Assembly: GCF_026191375.1 (NCBI RefSeq)
Contig: NZ_JAODTL010000007.1
Span: forward strand, 1 to 43,272
From: Marinomonas pontica
GTDB lineage: Bacteria > Pseudomonadota > Gammaproteobacteria > Pseudomonadales > Marinomonadaceae
Reading direction: 5' to 3'
DNA: 43,272 nt
A model generated the notes under the pieces. The model was given only the letters and a program-made list of their open reading frames with translations, was not told where the DNA came from and ran no database searches. The position numbers and the translations under genes are program-made. Positions 18,329-27,035 of the stretch are shown in pieces; the first letter of the stretch is position 1, and each line of letters begins with the position of its first letter.

Positions 18329-19340
18329 ACTTAGAACCTTTTAAACTTTTGGCGACTTCTATAATGATATCTTCTTGGCCTGCAACAACTTTTCTTCTAC
18401 CGAGCTCAAAAAAAACATCTCTAGGATTTACGCCAAATTCTTGAGAGATTCGATTGACTGGCTTTAAAAATCCAGAAAACACACCAGAAAGGCCACTAAC
18501 AATACTCGTAGAACTAATAGTCGGAATGACTTTCATTAATTCTCGTTCAGCTAAGTTACCAGCATCTAAAGTTTTATATAGATCCACTCCTGTACTGTAT
18601 TTCATACGTTCCAATACAGCAATTAATGCTTCTAACTGTGTATTGCCCGCTCCAGCACCAAATCCACGGGCACAGCCATCAAGTATCAACGCACCGCATT
18701 CCACGGCGGCAATTGAGTTTGCTATCGCCATTCCCAAATTATTATGAGCATGAAAACCAACAGGAATACTTAATGTTTCCACAAGATGGCTTACCTTTTC
18801 AACCACATCACTAGGGAGGTAATTACCGGCAGAATCCATTAATATGACAGCCTCAGCACCATAAGCTTGCATTTTTGTAGCCTCCTCAGCTAACAAAAAT
18901 CGGTCTGCCATATGAGTCATCATTAAAACGCCAAATACCGTTTTGCCTTCATTACGACAGAAATGAATGTGTCGCTCAGTCACATCGGCTTCCGTGCAGT
19001 GCGCTGCGACTCTAAAAACATCAACACCGTACTCAATTGCAGGCTTAATATCTTTTTCAATGGTTGCGAAACCTGGGATAACATGTACAGCCAGTTTCGA
19101 GCTTTTCAAATTATCTCGTGCGGTTGTTAGCATTGTGAAATCATCTATAGCAGCAAGACCAACTTGCAAAGAGGACGCCCCTAAGCCATTACCATGACCA
19201 ACTTCAACTATAGGAATACCCGCGCGGTCAGCAGCACTGCAGTACAAAGCAATTTGTTTTGCCGTTAATTGGTGTGATACTGCATGATTACCATCTCTTA
19301 AGGTTGGATCACTAATTAAAATATGATTATCTTGACTCAT
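18318..19340 (-). CDS. 4-hydroxy-2-oxovalerate aldolase (DmpG/MhpE family)
   Basis: 340 residues, the usual family length. DPTLRDGNHAVSHQLT near residue 12 carries the conserved Arg, Asp and His of the DmpG active site. VEVGHGNGLGASS follows. The second metal-binding His pair lies in GFHAHNNLGMAIANS near residue 200, and GCARGFGAGAGNTQLE near 225. The family splits 4-hydroxy-2-oxovalerate reversibly to pyruvate and acetaldehyde with Mn, usually complexed with the acetaldehyde dehydrogenase, whose gene ends just two bases upstream. Aromatic meta-cleavage genes are absent. Within a glycan operon the synthetic direction (pyruvate plus acetaldehyde) is more likely. It overlaps the next SDR gene by 11 bases. 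Confidence 0.9.
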   Translation of the reverse strand: MSQDNHILISDPTLRDGNHAVSHQLTAKQIALYCSAADRAGIPIVEVGHGNGLGASSLQVGLAAIDDFTMLTTARDNLKSSKLAVHVIPGFATIEKDIKPAIEYGVDVFRVAAHCTEADVTERHIHFCRNEGKTVFGVLMMTHMADRFLLAEEATKMQAYGAEAVILMDSAGNYLPSDVVEKVSHLVETLSIPVGFHAHNNLGMAIANSIAAVECGALILDGCARGFGAGAGNTQLEALIAVLERMKYSTGVDLYKTLDAGNLAERELMKVIPTISSTSIVSGLSGVFSGFLKPVNRISQEFGVNPRDVFFELGRRKVVAGQEDIIIEVAKSLKGSKYDE

Positions 19341-19342
19341 AA

Positions 19343-20215
19343 CTAAACCTCTAAACCATTCTTAGCGTATTCTTCTGCCATAGCGATTGCAGCACAATTT
19401 ATTATATCTAAGTTGCCAGCGTATTCAGGAAGATAATCCCCCAACCCCCTCACTTTAACCATTATAGAAATCCTTCCATTCTCATATAATGGAGGAACTA
19501 TTAATTCATAGCCAGGTACATATTTCTTTATTTTCTCTACAATCTCAGAAACTGAGGTATTGAGAGAATCCATATTTGGATTACTTACCTTCGCATACAC
19601 TGTTGTTTGCATATTAATACATGGAATGGCTGGATTTAAGTTAATAATGGCCTTTGAAGCCTTCGCTCCTGAAAATTCTATTAACCCTTTTTCGGTAGTT
19701 TGAATATATTCATCAAGATTTCTTCTGGTCGCTGGACCAGCACTTTTAGAGGCAATAATCGAAACTGTTTCTATATATTCTACATTTTTTTGTGATTGAC
19801 CAATTGCATAAGCAAGTGGTATCGAAGCCTGACCACCACAGGTAATCATGTTTATATTGTCTGCAGCAAGGCAATCAGATAAATTTGCAGCCGGCACTGA
19901 CATAACCCCAACTTTTGCTGGGGTTAAATCGATTGCAATTATACCCAAATCTTTAAATACAGGCGCATGTAGTAGATGATCTTTCGCTGATGTTGCATCA
20001 AAAACTAAATCGATATTTTTATGATTTTGCTTAATGAACTCAATACTTTTATCAGAGCAGGTAATCCCCATCTCTCTAGCTTTTGCCATACCAGAAGAGT
20101 TTGTGTTTCTTCCAACAAAGGCAACACATTCTAAATACTGAGAACGCTGAACTTTGATCAATAAATCAGTTCCGATATTACCTGTTCCCAAAATAGCAAC
20201 TTTGAACTTTTTCAT
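19343..20215 (-). CDS. Acetaldehyde dehydrogenase, acetylating (DmpF/MhpF family)
   Basis: 290 residues, slightly shorter than MhpF. VAILGTGNIGTDLLIKV is the NAD-binding start; VAFVGRNTNSSGMAKA follows. The catalytic cysteine is in MITCGGQASIPLAYA near residue 125, then SKSAGPATRRNLDEY and the C-terminal YLPEYAGNLDIINCAAI. It interconverts acetaldehyde and acetyl-CoA with NAD. It precedes the aldolase by two bases, as in the DmpF-DmpG channelling pair. Run in reverse it would supply acetaldehyde from acetyl-CoA for 4-hydroxy-2-oxovalerate synthesis. AGGTAAG before the ATG is a good ribosome site. Confidence 0.92.
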   Translation of the reverse strand: MKKFKVAILGTGNIGTDLLIKVQRSQYLECVAFVGRNTNSSGMAKAREMGITCSDKSIEFIKQNHKNIDLVFDATSAKDHLLHAPVFKDLGIIAIDLTPAKVGVMSVPAANLSDCLAADNINMITCGGQASIPLAYAIGQSQKNVEYIETVSIIASKSAGPATRRNLDEYIQTTEKGLIEFSGAKASKAIINLNPAIPCINMQTTVYAKVSNPNMDSLNTSVSEIVEKIKKYVPGYELIVPPLYENGRISIMVKVRGLGDYLPEYAGNLDIINCAAIAMAEEYAKNGLEV

Positions 20216-20281
20216 CTACTTACCTATATTATTTCTAACCAAGAATGTAAGTTAACTACTATATTGTAACCAAACCTAAAA

Positions 20282-21604
20282 TTAGAAATTAATTCCAAAG
20301 AACTCTTCTAATTGAGCCGCTACAAACTCAAAGTGCTCATCATTTAGTGCAGGAAAAATGCCAAGCCAGAAGGTTTGGTTCATGGTACGGTCAGTGTTAA
20401 TCAGCTCGCCAACCACTCGATGTTCAACACCTGTGAAATAGGGTTGACGTGTCAAGTTACCAGCAAACAGCAAGCGACTGCCAATTTTGTTTTGGTCTAA
20501 GAACTTCAATAGCTCAACGCGCGATACGCCACAATCTTCTTTAAGTGTTACCGGAAAACCAAACCATGATGGTGTGCTATTTACCGTGGGCTCTGCGATC
20601 TCAATGAAGTCACTTAATGTTGACAAAAGTCGATTTTTCAAATAATCGAAATTGCTGTTCCGCTTGTCGATAAATTCTTGTGCGCGATCTAATTGTGCTA
20701 AACCACAAGCAGCCTGCATATCGGTAATTTTTAAGTTATAACCAAGGTGTGCATAAACGTATTTGTGGTCATAACCCTGGGGAAGAGAACCAAACTGCTG
20801 ACCAAAACGGTTACCACAGGTATCATCACAGCCAGGTGCACAGTAACAATCACGCCCCCAGTCACGGAAAGATTCCGCAATCATTTTAAGCAGAGGATCG
20901 TTCGTGAATACGGCGCCACCTTCTCCCATCGTAATGTGGTGGGCAGGGTAAAAACTTAATGTTGAAATGTGGCCAAATGTACCCACCATTTGCCCATTGT
21001 ATTTCGCACCTAATGCATCACAGCAGTCTTCTACTAGCCATAGACCGTGCTTGTCACAAATTTCTTTGACACGTCCCACATCGAACGGATTACCGAGTGT
21101 ATGAGCAAGCATGATGGCTTTTGTTTTTGGTGTGATAGCAGCTTCAATAAGATCTACGTTAATATTGTGTGTTTTCATGTCTACATCAACAAAGACTGGA
21201 ACAGCACCAAATTGTACAATTGGGTTAACAGTCGTTGGGAATCCCGCTGCGACACCTATGACTTCGTCACCCTTTTTGATCGCTCGATCCCCTAACTTAG
21301 GAGAAGTCAGTGCGCTAAACGCAACAAGGTTTGCAGAGGAGCCAGAGTTCACAGATAGCGCAAATTTTACGCCAATAAATTCAGCTAGTTTTTTCTCGAA
21401 CTGTTCATTAAAACGTCCAGTGGTCAACCACCCATCCAGTGATGCATCTACCATGTTCTCTAGCTCAGCAGACCCAATCACTTTACCAGAAGGAGGAATA
21501 ACACTCTCACCGGCAACAAAAATCTTTGGCGCATATACTTCTGCAGCATACTCTTTTACCAAACTATTAATTTGAGAGCGTAGCTCATTTGCTTTTGCAG
21601 TCAT
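20282..21604 (-). CDS. rfbH: CDP-4-keto-6-deoxyglucose-3-dehydratase (E1)
   Basis: 440 residues, the usual RfbH/DdhC/AscC length. It is a PMP- and [2Fe-2S]-dependent dehydratase that removes the C3 hydroxyl of CDP-4-keto-6-deoxy-D-glucose, giving the glucoseen intermediate. The PLP-fold aminotransferase layout is visible: NSGSSANL, VEDCCDALGAKYNGQ, and the diagnostic SFYPAHHITMGEGG, where His replaces the Schiff-base Lys of aminotransferases. The iron-sulfur cysteines lie in DCYCAPGCDDTCGNRF near residue 250. It needs the E3-type reductase encoded at 23549-24512. A 54-base gap separates it from rfbG. Confidence 0.96.
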   Translation of the reverse strand: MTAKANELRSQINSLVKEYAAEVYAPKIFVAGESVIPPSGKVIGSAELENMVDASLDGWLTTGRFNEQFEKKLAEFIGVKFALSVNSGSSANLVAFSALTSPKLGDRAIKKGDEVIGVAAGFPTTVNPIVQFGAVPVFVDVDMKTHNINVDLIEAAITPKTKAIMLAHTLGNPFDVGRVKEICDKHGLWLVEDCCDALGAKYNGQMVGTFGHISTLSFYPAHHITMGEGGAVFTNDPLLKMIAESFRDWGRDCYCAPGCDDTCGNRFGQQFGSLPQGYDHKYVYAHLGYNLKITDMQAACGLAQLDRAQEFIDKRNSNFDYLKNRLLSTLSDFIEIAEPTVNSTPSWFGFPVTLKEDCGVSRVELLKFLDQNKIGSRLLFAGNLTRQPYFTGVEHRVVGELINTDRTMNQTFWLGIFPALNDEHFEFVAAQLEEFFGINF

Positions 21605-21658
21605 AACGATTCCGTAATTTTATTAAGTTAAATATAGTGTTGCAAAACGATATTGTTA

Positions 21659-22750
21659 TTATCGCTTTGCCATATCATTTAAATAGTCTTCTACTTCTTG
21701 CTGACACGCTTCCTTCATATCCGCCCCTGAAAGCCACACTTTGTGCCAGTTTATAATGCGATTTAAAGTTTGCTCTAAACGCCAAGTTGGTTGCCAATGT
21801 AATTTTGATTTGGCTTTAGATATGTCTAGTTTCAAGAACTTTGCTTCGTGGGGCTGTGGGTTCTTGTCAAGCACCCAATCGGCACCTTCTCCCCATTGCT
21901 TAACCATTGCATTCAAAATCCACTCCACAGGTTGTGCATCTTCATCTTTAGGACCAAAATTCCAGCCTTCAGACACATTAAGATCTTGTTTTCCATGACT
22001 TTCATAGAGTGCTTCTGCTAGCACCAAATAGCCACTTAGGGGTTCTAGAACATGCTGCCATGGCCTTGTCGCTAGCGGATTACGCACAACGACAGCTTCT
22101 TGCTTTTGAAATGCCCTAAGTATGTCTGGGATCAAACGATCATCCGCCCAGTCCCCACCACCAATGACATTACCCGCTCTGCCTGATGCAAGCTGTGCAG
22201 AGCCCTGCGCGGAAAAAAATGACTGCCTATAGGCACTGGTCACTAACTCAACACAGCCTTTGCTGTTACTGTAAGGGTCATAACCTCCCATAGGCTCATT
22301 TTCTCTGTACCCCCACTCCCACTCTTTGTTCTCATAGCATTTATCCGTTGTAACATTGACGATTGCTTTGAGATTCGTACATAGGCGTGCCGCTTCGAGT
22401 ACATGGATAGTTCCCATAACGTTTGTTTCGTAGGTTTCTACTGGCTGTATATAAGAAAGCCTTACCAAGGGTTGTGCAGCCATATGAATCAAAATATCGG
22501 GGTTAAATGCGAGCATACTTTTTTTGATATGCTCTCTGTCTCTAATATCACCGATTTCACTTTCCATGCCCTCTGCTACATTCGCCACATCAAAAAGAGC
22601 AGGTGTTGTTGGCGGCTCTAGAGAAAAGCCTTTTACGCTAGCTCCCATTTGCTGAAGCCAAATACTTAGCCAGCTTCCTTTAAATCCAGTATGTCCCGTT
22701 AAGAAAACTTTTTTACCATGCCAAAATGATGCCGTTACAGAAGCTTTCAT
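21659..22750 (-). CDS. rfbG: CDP-glucose 4,6-dehydratase
   Basis: 363 residues, an extended SDR. It converts CDP-glucose to CDP-4-keto-6-deoxyglucose using bound NAD. VFLTGHTGFKGSWLSIWL is the specific Rossmann start of this family. MAAQPLVRLSY follows, then the TTDKCYENKEWEWGYRE segment with the catalytic TDK, and YSNSKGCVEL (YxxxK) near residue 157. It is eight bases downstream of rfbF. Second enzyme of the CDP-3,6-dideoxyhexose pathway. Confidence 0.96.
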   Translation of the reverse strand: MKASVTASFWHGKKVFLTGHTGFKGSWLSIWLQQMGASVKGFSLEPPTTPALFDVANVAEGMESEIGDIRDREHIKKSMLAFNPDILIHMAAQPLVRLSYIQPVETYETNVMGTIHVLEAARLCTNLKAIVNVTTDKCYENKEWEWGYRENEPMGGYDPYSNSKGCVELVTSAYRQSFFSAQGSAQLASGRAGNVIGGGDWADDRLIPDILRAFQKQEAVVVRNPLATRPWQHVLEPLSGYLVLAEALYESHGKQDLNVSEGWNFGPKDEDAQPVEWILNAMVKQWGEGADWVLDKNPQPHEAKFLKLDISKAKSKLHWQPTWRLEQTLNRIINWHKVWLSGADMKEACQQEVEDYLNDMAKR

Positions 22751-22757
22751 AAGATAG

Positions 22758-23530
22758 TTAGTCCCATTTTTTCCAAGGTGCCTTTCCTGATTCCCACAAT
22801 TCCTCTAGATAATGCTTATCTCTAAGCGTATCCATAGGCTGCCAGAAATCCTTGTGCTCATAGGCCATTAGCTCTCCCGCTTCTGCCAATGCCATTAGAG
22901 GTTCTTGCTCCCATGTACATGCATCATTTGGAAGCAGCTTTAATACCTCTGGTGAGAGGACAAAAAAACCGCCATTAATCATAGCGCCATCCCCTTTTGG
23001 CTTCTCTTTGAAACTACGAACAAAACCATCCTTCATATCTAAAGCACCAAATCGGCCTGGTGGGTAAGTCGCGGTCAACGTTGCCTGTTTACCATGGGAC
23101 TTATGAAAACGAATGGTTTCTGCGATATCGACATCAGAAACACCATCACCATATGTAAAACAGAACGCTTCTTCATCTTTTACATAATCTGCCACTCGAC
23201 GTAAACGACCACCTGTCATAGACGCGTCACCCGTATCAACCAAAGTTACCGTCCACGGCTCCGCTCGCTTGTGGTGTACTGTCATTTCGTTGTCTTTCAT
23301 ATTAAAAGTTACGTCTGACATATGTAGAAAGTAATTGGCGAAATACTCTTTAATGACATAACCCTTATATCCACAGCAGACAACAAAATCCGTAATACCA
23401 TGATAAGAATACATTTTCATGATATGCCATAGAATGGGCTTCCCCCTACTTCTACCATAGGTTTAGGTTTAGTCACTGTTTCTTCGCTTAAGCGTGTTCC
23501 TAAACCACCTGCAAGAATCACTGCTTTCAT
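22758..23530 (-). CDS. rfbF: Glucose-1-phosphate cytidylyltransferase, frame broken near the start
   Basis: About 258 residues if repaired. ATG at 23530 gives [19 protein letters not shown] and [10 protein letters not shown]. The frame then breaks, and the other frame continues [15 protein letters not shown]. One base is missing at the GGGGGAA stretch near 23440 (complement): six G, or one more A, restores KPILWHIM. Downstream are [26 protein letters not shown] (metal site) and FKEKPKGDG. It makes CDP-glucose from CTP and glucose-1-phosphate, the first committed step. As given, only the fragment from the internal ATG at 23420 is in one frame, lacking the CTP-binding GGxGTRL loop. Confidence 0.9.
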
Positions 23531-23548
23531 TGATATTGCTCCCTAAAA

Positions 23549-24512
23549 TTACGATGCAACAAAAGCATCTGAATAAAAATTATTTGGATTCAAACAGGCT
23601 TCAATCAGGCATTCTCTTGCAGAGTCAATCATTGCTATTGATCCGTAGGCATAGACTTCTGCATTTTCTAGAGGGACACCGTCTTCCAGTAGACAATGGT
23701 GAACATAGCCTTTTCTTCCGCTCCATTCTGGTGCAGCCTTTGATAAGCACAGTTGCACCATTACATTAGGATTGTCAGACCACTCTGCTAATTGAGACTG
23801 TGCATAAAAAAGATCTGCCGAACGATTCCCCCAGTAAACGTACACTTTTCTCGTAAGGTTGCCCCTGGAAAGAATAGACTCAACCAACGATTTGACTGGT
23901 GCAAACCCTGTTCCTGTAGCAAGAAAGATTAAGGGACCTGTATTCTTGTTACGTTCAAAAAGTCCCTTTAGGGCCTTCAATTTGAACCAATTGTCCGGCT
24001 GATATTGGCGCAAATATCTTACTACTCATTTCACCGTCCGGAACTTTTTTAAAATGCAACTCTATCCTTTTGTCCTCTCGCGGCTTAGAAGCAATTGAGT
24101 AACTTCTTTTTGTTCCCTGAACGATTAGATCTAGATATTGTCCAGGTAAATACTTAAAGTCGACTCTTGGAGGGAGTCGTAAAAAAAGACACAAAACATC
24201 TTCGGTGCGATGTACAATTTCATCTATTTTCGCAGGCGACACTTGACTCTTTATGTCTTTTAATTCTTCAAAGTACTCTGAATCAATGGTCAATGAGCAA
24301 GAAGGTTTGTAACAGCATGTTAGAATTTTTTCGCCGACTATAGCTTTACTTTCTGCATCAAGTATTGTTGTCTCACAGATTCCGCAGGTACCTGTTTTAC
24401 AACTATGTTCTATTGAATATCCCTGCTTGAGCGCAGACTCTAAAATTGTTTCGTCTTGATCGGAACAAAACTCTCGACCATTTTTCAAAGTAATTTGTAT
24501 TTTTCCGGTCAT
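23549..24512 (-). CDS. ddhD: CDP-6-deoxy-delta-3,4-glucoseen reductase (E3), frame broken at a T run
   Basis: About 321 residues if repaired. The N-terminal plant-type [2Fe-2S] ferredoxin domain has HSCKTGTCGIC and a fourth cysteine in ILTCC. The FAD domain has RSYSIASKP. The NAD domain has LIFLATGTGFAPVKSLVES and YVYWGNR. This is the reductase partner of RfbH (AscD/DdhD/RfbI type): NADH to FAD to the iron-sulfur cluster. The frame fails at GPKGTF, in the run of five T near 23955 (complement); removing one T or adding two restores GTF-ERNKNTGPL. The start is ATG at 24512 after AGGG; TTG at 24518 is less likely. It is the second gene of the operon, 16 bases after the regulator. Confidence 0.87.
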
Positions 24513-24528
24513 ATACAACCCTAAAATA

Positions 24529-24879
24529 TTAACCCTTACTAATATTATCTATTTGAATATCTCTAAGCACATCTGCTCGAAGCTTATTAATTTCCGCAGT
24601 TAACTCTTCATGCTCTTTCATTTTACGTTCTAAAAACCGCCTCGTTAATAGCGCTTTTTCTTCAATGCCATTAAACGTCAATAAATATAAATACCCTTTT
24701 TTATTAGGGTTATTCTTAAAGTTGTCTGCTTTGATTAGGCCCTTTTCAATTAGGGCTTTTAGACAAAAATTGGTTTTGCCTAAGCTTACCCCCAACTGTT
24801 TCGCCAGCGCACGCTGGCTGATCTGTGGATCAGCCTCAACAGCTTTGAGAATTTTTAGGCGATATTCGTCAGTTAACAT
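24529..24879 (-). CDS. MarR-like EPS-associated transcriptional regulator
   Basis: 116 residues: an N-terminal winged helix followed by a helical tail. The helix-turn-helix is ISQRALAKQLGVSLGKTNFC, then LKALIEKGLIKADNFKNN and NKKGYLYLLT (the wing). A charged, coiled-coil-like segment near residues 80-110 follows. It resembles the small MarR-type family found with exopolysaccharide loci. It is the first gene of the 17-kb minus-strand operon, so autoregulation is plausible. Whether it activates or represses cannot be read here. Confidence 0.82.
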   Translation of the reverse strand: MLTDEYRLKILKAVEADPQISQRALAKQLGVSLGKTNFCLKALIEKGLIKADNFKNNPNKKGYLYLLTFNGIEEKALLTRRFLERKMKEHEELTAEINKLRADVLRDIQIDNISKG

Positions 24880-25019
24880 TTAGGCACCTTAGTGATGCGT
24901 AGTAACGAGAAAAAATGGGGATGGAAAGGTGTTGTGTGTGACGGTGTGAGTATGCTTTCCATGCGTTTACCTCGTTTGATGTTATTTATTACGTTCTGAG
25001 CCCGTCCTAGCCAGTTTAA

Positions 25020-25125
25020 GAGCTCAACCCCTCCCTAACCCTCCCCTTTTTAAGGGGAGGGAACAGGGCAAGGGCCTAACCCCATCCTAACCTTCCCCTT
25101 GAAGAAAGGGGAAGGGAGAGAGCAA
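25020..25125. repeat. Family B palindromic repeats, two units
   Basis: AACCCTCCCCTTTTTAAGGG and its complement arm form a hairpin, followed by GGGAACAGGGCAAGGG. A second, diverged unit with CTTCCCCTTGAAGAAAGGGG follows directly. The same family recurs at 25325-25515, 27036-27128 and 5938-5985. Confidence 0.85.
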
Positions 25126-25324
25126 GGTTAAGTATGTGTTCATATGGTGAACAATGATAGGGCAATCATGTTAATTATGCAAAGAATGTGTTCGAAAAGA
25201 GTTTGTAAAATGGAGGGTTTTAAGTTTTTTTGGGTATAAGGATATGCTTGGTTTTGGAATAAAGGAAAATACGGATATTTACCCCATCCTGGCTCTGAAG
25301 ATAAGGAAAGGGATAAGTTCAAGA

Positions 25325-25515
25325 GCTAACCCCCTCCCTAACCCTCCCCTTTTTAAGGGGAGGGAACAGGGCAAGGGACAGAGCAAGAGCTGCCCCCATC
25401 CTAGTCTTCCCCTTGGCTTTCCCTCAAGGAAATGGGAGGGAACAGTGCAAGAGCTACCCCCATCTTAGGCTTCCCCTTGGCTTTTCCCCTCAAAGAAACG
25501 GGAAGGGACTGTTAG
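25325..25515. repeat. Family B palindromic repeats, three units
   Basis: Three successive units, with hairpin arms CCCTCCCCTT/AAGGGGAGGG in the first and diverged arms around CTTCCCCTTGGCTTT in the other two. Each is followed by GGGA and in two units by GCAAGAGCT. The first unit is almost identical to the one at 25020. Confidence 0.85.
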
Positions 25516-25580
25516 GTTGATGCTGGTGAGGGTTGTGGTTTACCCTTGGTGCTTCTTTTGAACGATACATAGGGATTTGT

Positions 25581-27029
25581 ATGTTAGATATTAAGCACCA
25601 TGGTGCGATTCAGGGTGTGACTGGGTCTTGTCATGAGTTGTTTGTTGATTCGGGTCAGTCGGTGTTGGTGGATATTGGGTTGTTTCAGGGGGCGGAGACG
25701 TCTGGGTCTGGGGCGGGTTCCAATAGTTTAGAGATCGACTTTGATTTATCTGCTGTGCAGGCGTTGGTGATTACTCATGTTCATATCGATCATGTCGGGC
25801 GTTTGCCGTATTTGTTGGCGGCGGGGTTTACTGGGCCGATTTATTGTTCTAAGCCGAGTGCGATGTTGTTACCTTTGGTGATTGAAGATGCGCTTAAGGT
25901 GGGTGTGACGCGTAATGCCAGTATCATTAAGGCGTGTTTAGATCGTTTGGCATCGCAGTTGGTGCCTTTGGATTATAAAACGTGGGCTGACGTTCCTCTA
26001 AATAAAAAGCCTTCAAATAATAACACTAAGGTGCAGGTGAGGCTGTGTCGTGCAGGGCATATTTTGGGCTCGGCGTATGTGATTTTTCGGGTGAAAAATA
26101 CCGAGATAACATCGCAAGGCAAAAGCTATCATGATGTGGTGTTTTCGGGGGATTTGGGCGCGCCCCACTCGCCTTTGTTGCCGGCACCGCAGTCGCCTTA
26201 TCGGGCCGATCAGCTTGTGTTAGAAAGTACGTATGGTGATCGCAATCATGAAAACCGCGCGACAAGGCGCCAGCATTTGCAGCGAAGTTTAGAGCACGCC
26301 TTGAGTGATTCTGGCACTGTGCTGATTCCTGCGTTTAGTATTGGCCGCACGCAAGAATTGCTCTACGAGATCGAGCATATTATTCATCAGAACAAGCAAA
26401 AAGCCGTCAGCCAGACACGGTCTGGTATACCGCTTAATTGGGAAGACATTGATATTATTATCGACTCCCCACTTGCCAGCCGTTTTACCCGTGTTTATCG
26501 ATCATTGGAGCTCTATTGGGACGCGGAAGCCAAGCGTCGTGTTCACGCTGGACGCCATCCATTAAGCTTTGAACAAGTCACCACAATAGACGACCACGAG
26601 ACACATTTGCAAACCGTGTCTTATCTACAGCGCCAAACTCGCCCTGCTATTGTGATTGCTGCGTCGGGCATGTGTGCTGGCGGGCGTATTGTGAATTATT
26701 TAAAAGCGCTATTGGGTGATGAACGCAATGATGTACTGTTCGTTGGGTATCAGGCTGCGGGCACACCGGGGCGCGATATTTTGCGTTATTACGATAAGCC
26801 AAATGGGTATGTGATGTTCGATGGTGAGCGTTATACCATTAACGCCAAGGTACAGCAGATCAGTGGGTATTCCGCCCATGCGGGGCAACGAGATTTATTG
26901 AACTTTATTAAGCGCATGCGCGTGAAGCCCGAAAGAGTGCATTTGGTGCATGGGGATGATGGTGCCAAGCGGACATTAAAGGGATTGATTGAAATGGAGC
27001 ATCCGCAATGTGACGTGGTGGTGCCGTAA
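25581..27029 (+). CDS. MBL-fold beta-CASP hydrolase (RNA-processing exonuclease-like)
   Basis: 482 residues from ATG at 25581, which follows AGGGA at five bases; the frame is open 48 bases further upstream without a good ribosome site. The metallo-beta-lactamase motif THVHIDHVGRLPY (HxHxDH) lies near residue 70. AGHILGSAYVIF, VFSGDLG, the beta-CASP segment with LIPAFSIGRTQELLYE, ASGMCAGGRIVNYLKALLGD, YSAHAGQRDLL and the final HLVHGDD all match bacterial CPSF/Ysh1-like enzymes. It is predicted to act on RNA with two zinc ions. It has no operon partner. Palindromic repeat blocks flank it on both sides. Its link to polysaccharide synthesis is unclear. Confidence 0.87.
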   Translation: MLDIKHHGAIQGVTGSCHELFVDSGQSVLVDIGLFQGAETSGSGAGSNSLEIDFDLSAVQALVITHVHIDHVGRLPYLLAAGFTGPIYCSKPSAMLLPLVIEDALKVGVTRNASIIKACLDRLASQLVPLDYKTWADVPLNKKPSNNNTKVQVRLCRAGHILGSAYVIFRVKNTEITSQGKSYHDVVFSGDLGAPHSPLLPAPQSPYRADQLVLESTYGDRNHENRATRRQHLQRSLEHALSDSGTVLIPAFSIGRTQELLYEIEHIIHQNKQKAVSQTRSGIPLNWEDIDIIIDSPLASRFTRVYRSLELYWDAEAKRRVHAGRHPLSFEQVTTIDDHETHLQTVSYLQRQTRPAIVIAASGMCAGGRIVNYLKALLGDERNDVLFVGYQAAGTPGRDILRYYDKPNGYVMFDGERYTINAKVQQISGYSAHAGQRDLLNFIKRMRVKPERVHLVHGDDGAKRTLKGLIEMEHPQCDVVVP

Positions 27030-27035
27030 ACTAAG

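Larger units (their letters stand above)
24880..25580. other. Long divergent intergenic region with promoter space and repeats
   Basis: About 700 bases between the regulator gene (minus) and the MBL hydrolase gene (plus). The promoters of both must lie here, but I cannot place them with confidence. Two blocks of family B palindromes occupy 25020-25125 and 25325-25515. I looked for the JUMPStart/ops core GGCGGTAG on either strand and did not find it. No convincing small gene is seen. Confidence 0.6.

Noticed and set aside
18318..20215. Fragment of an aromatic meta-cleavage operon
   Set aside because: No other catabolic gene is present, and both genes are tightly packed inside the glycan operon.
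23549..24512. Programmed ribosomal frameshift at the T run in the reductase
   Set aside because: No slippery heptamer with a downstream structure is evident, and many unrelated genes here show the same type of break.
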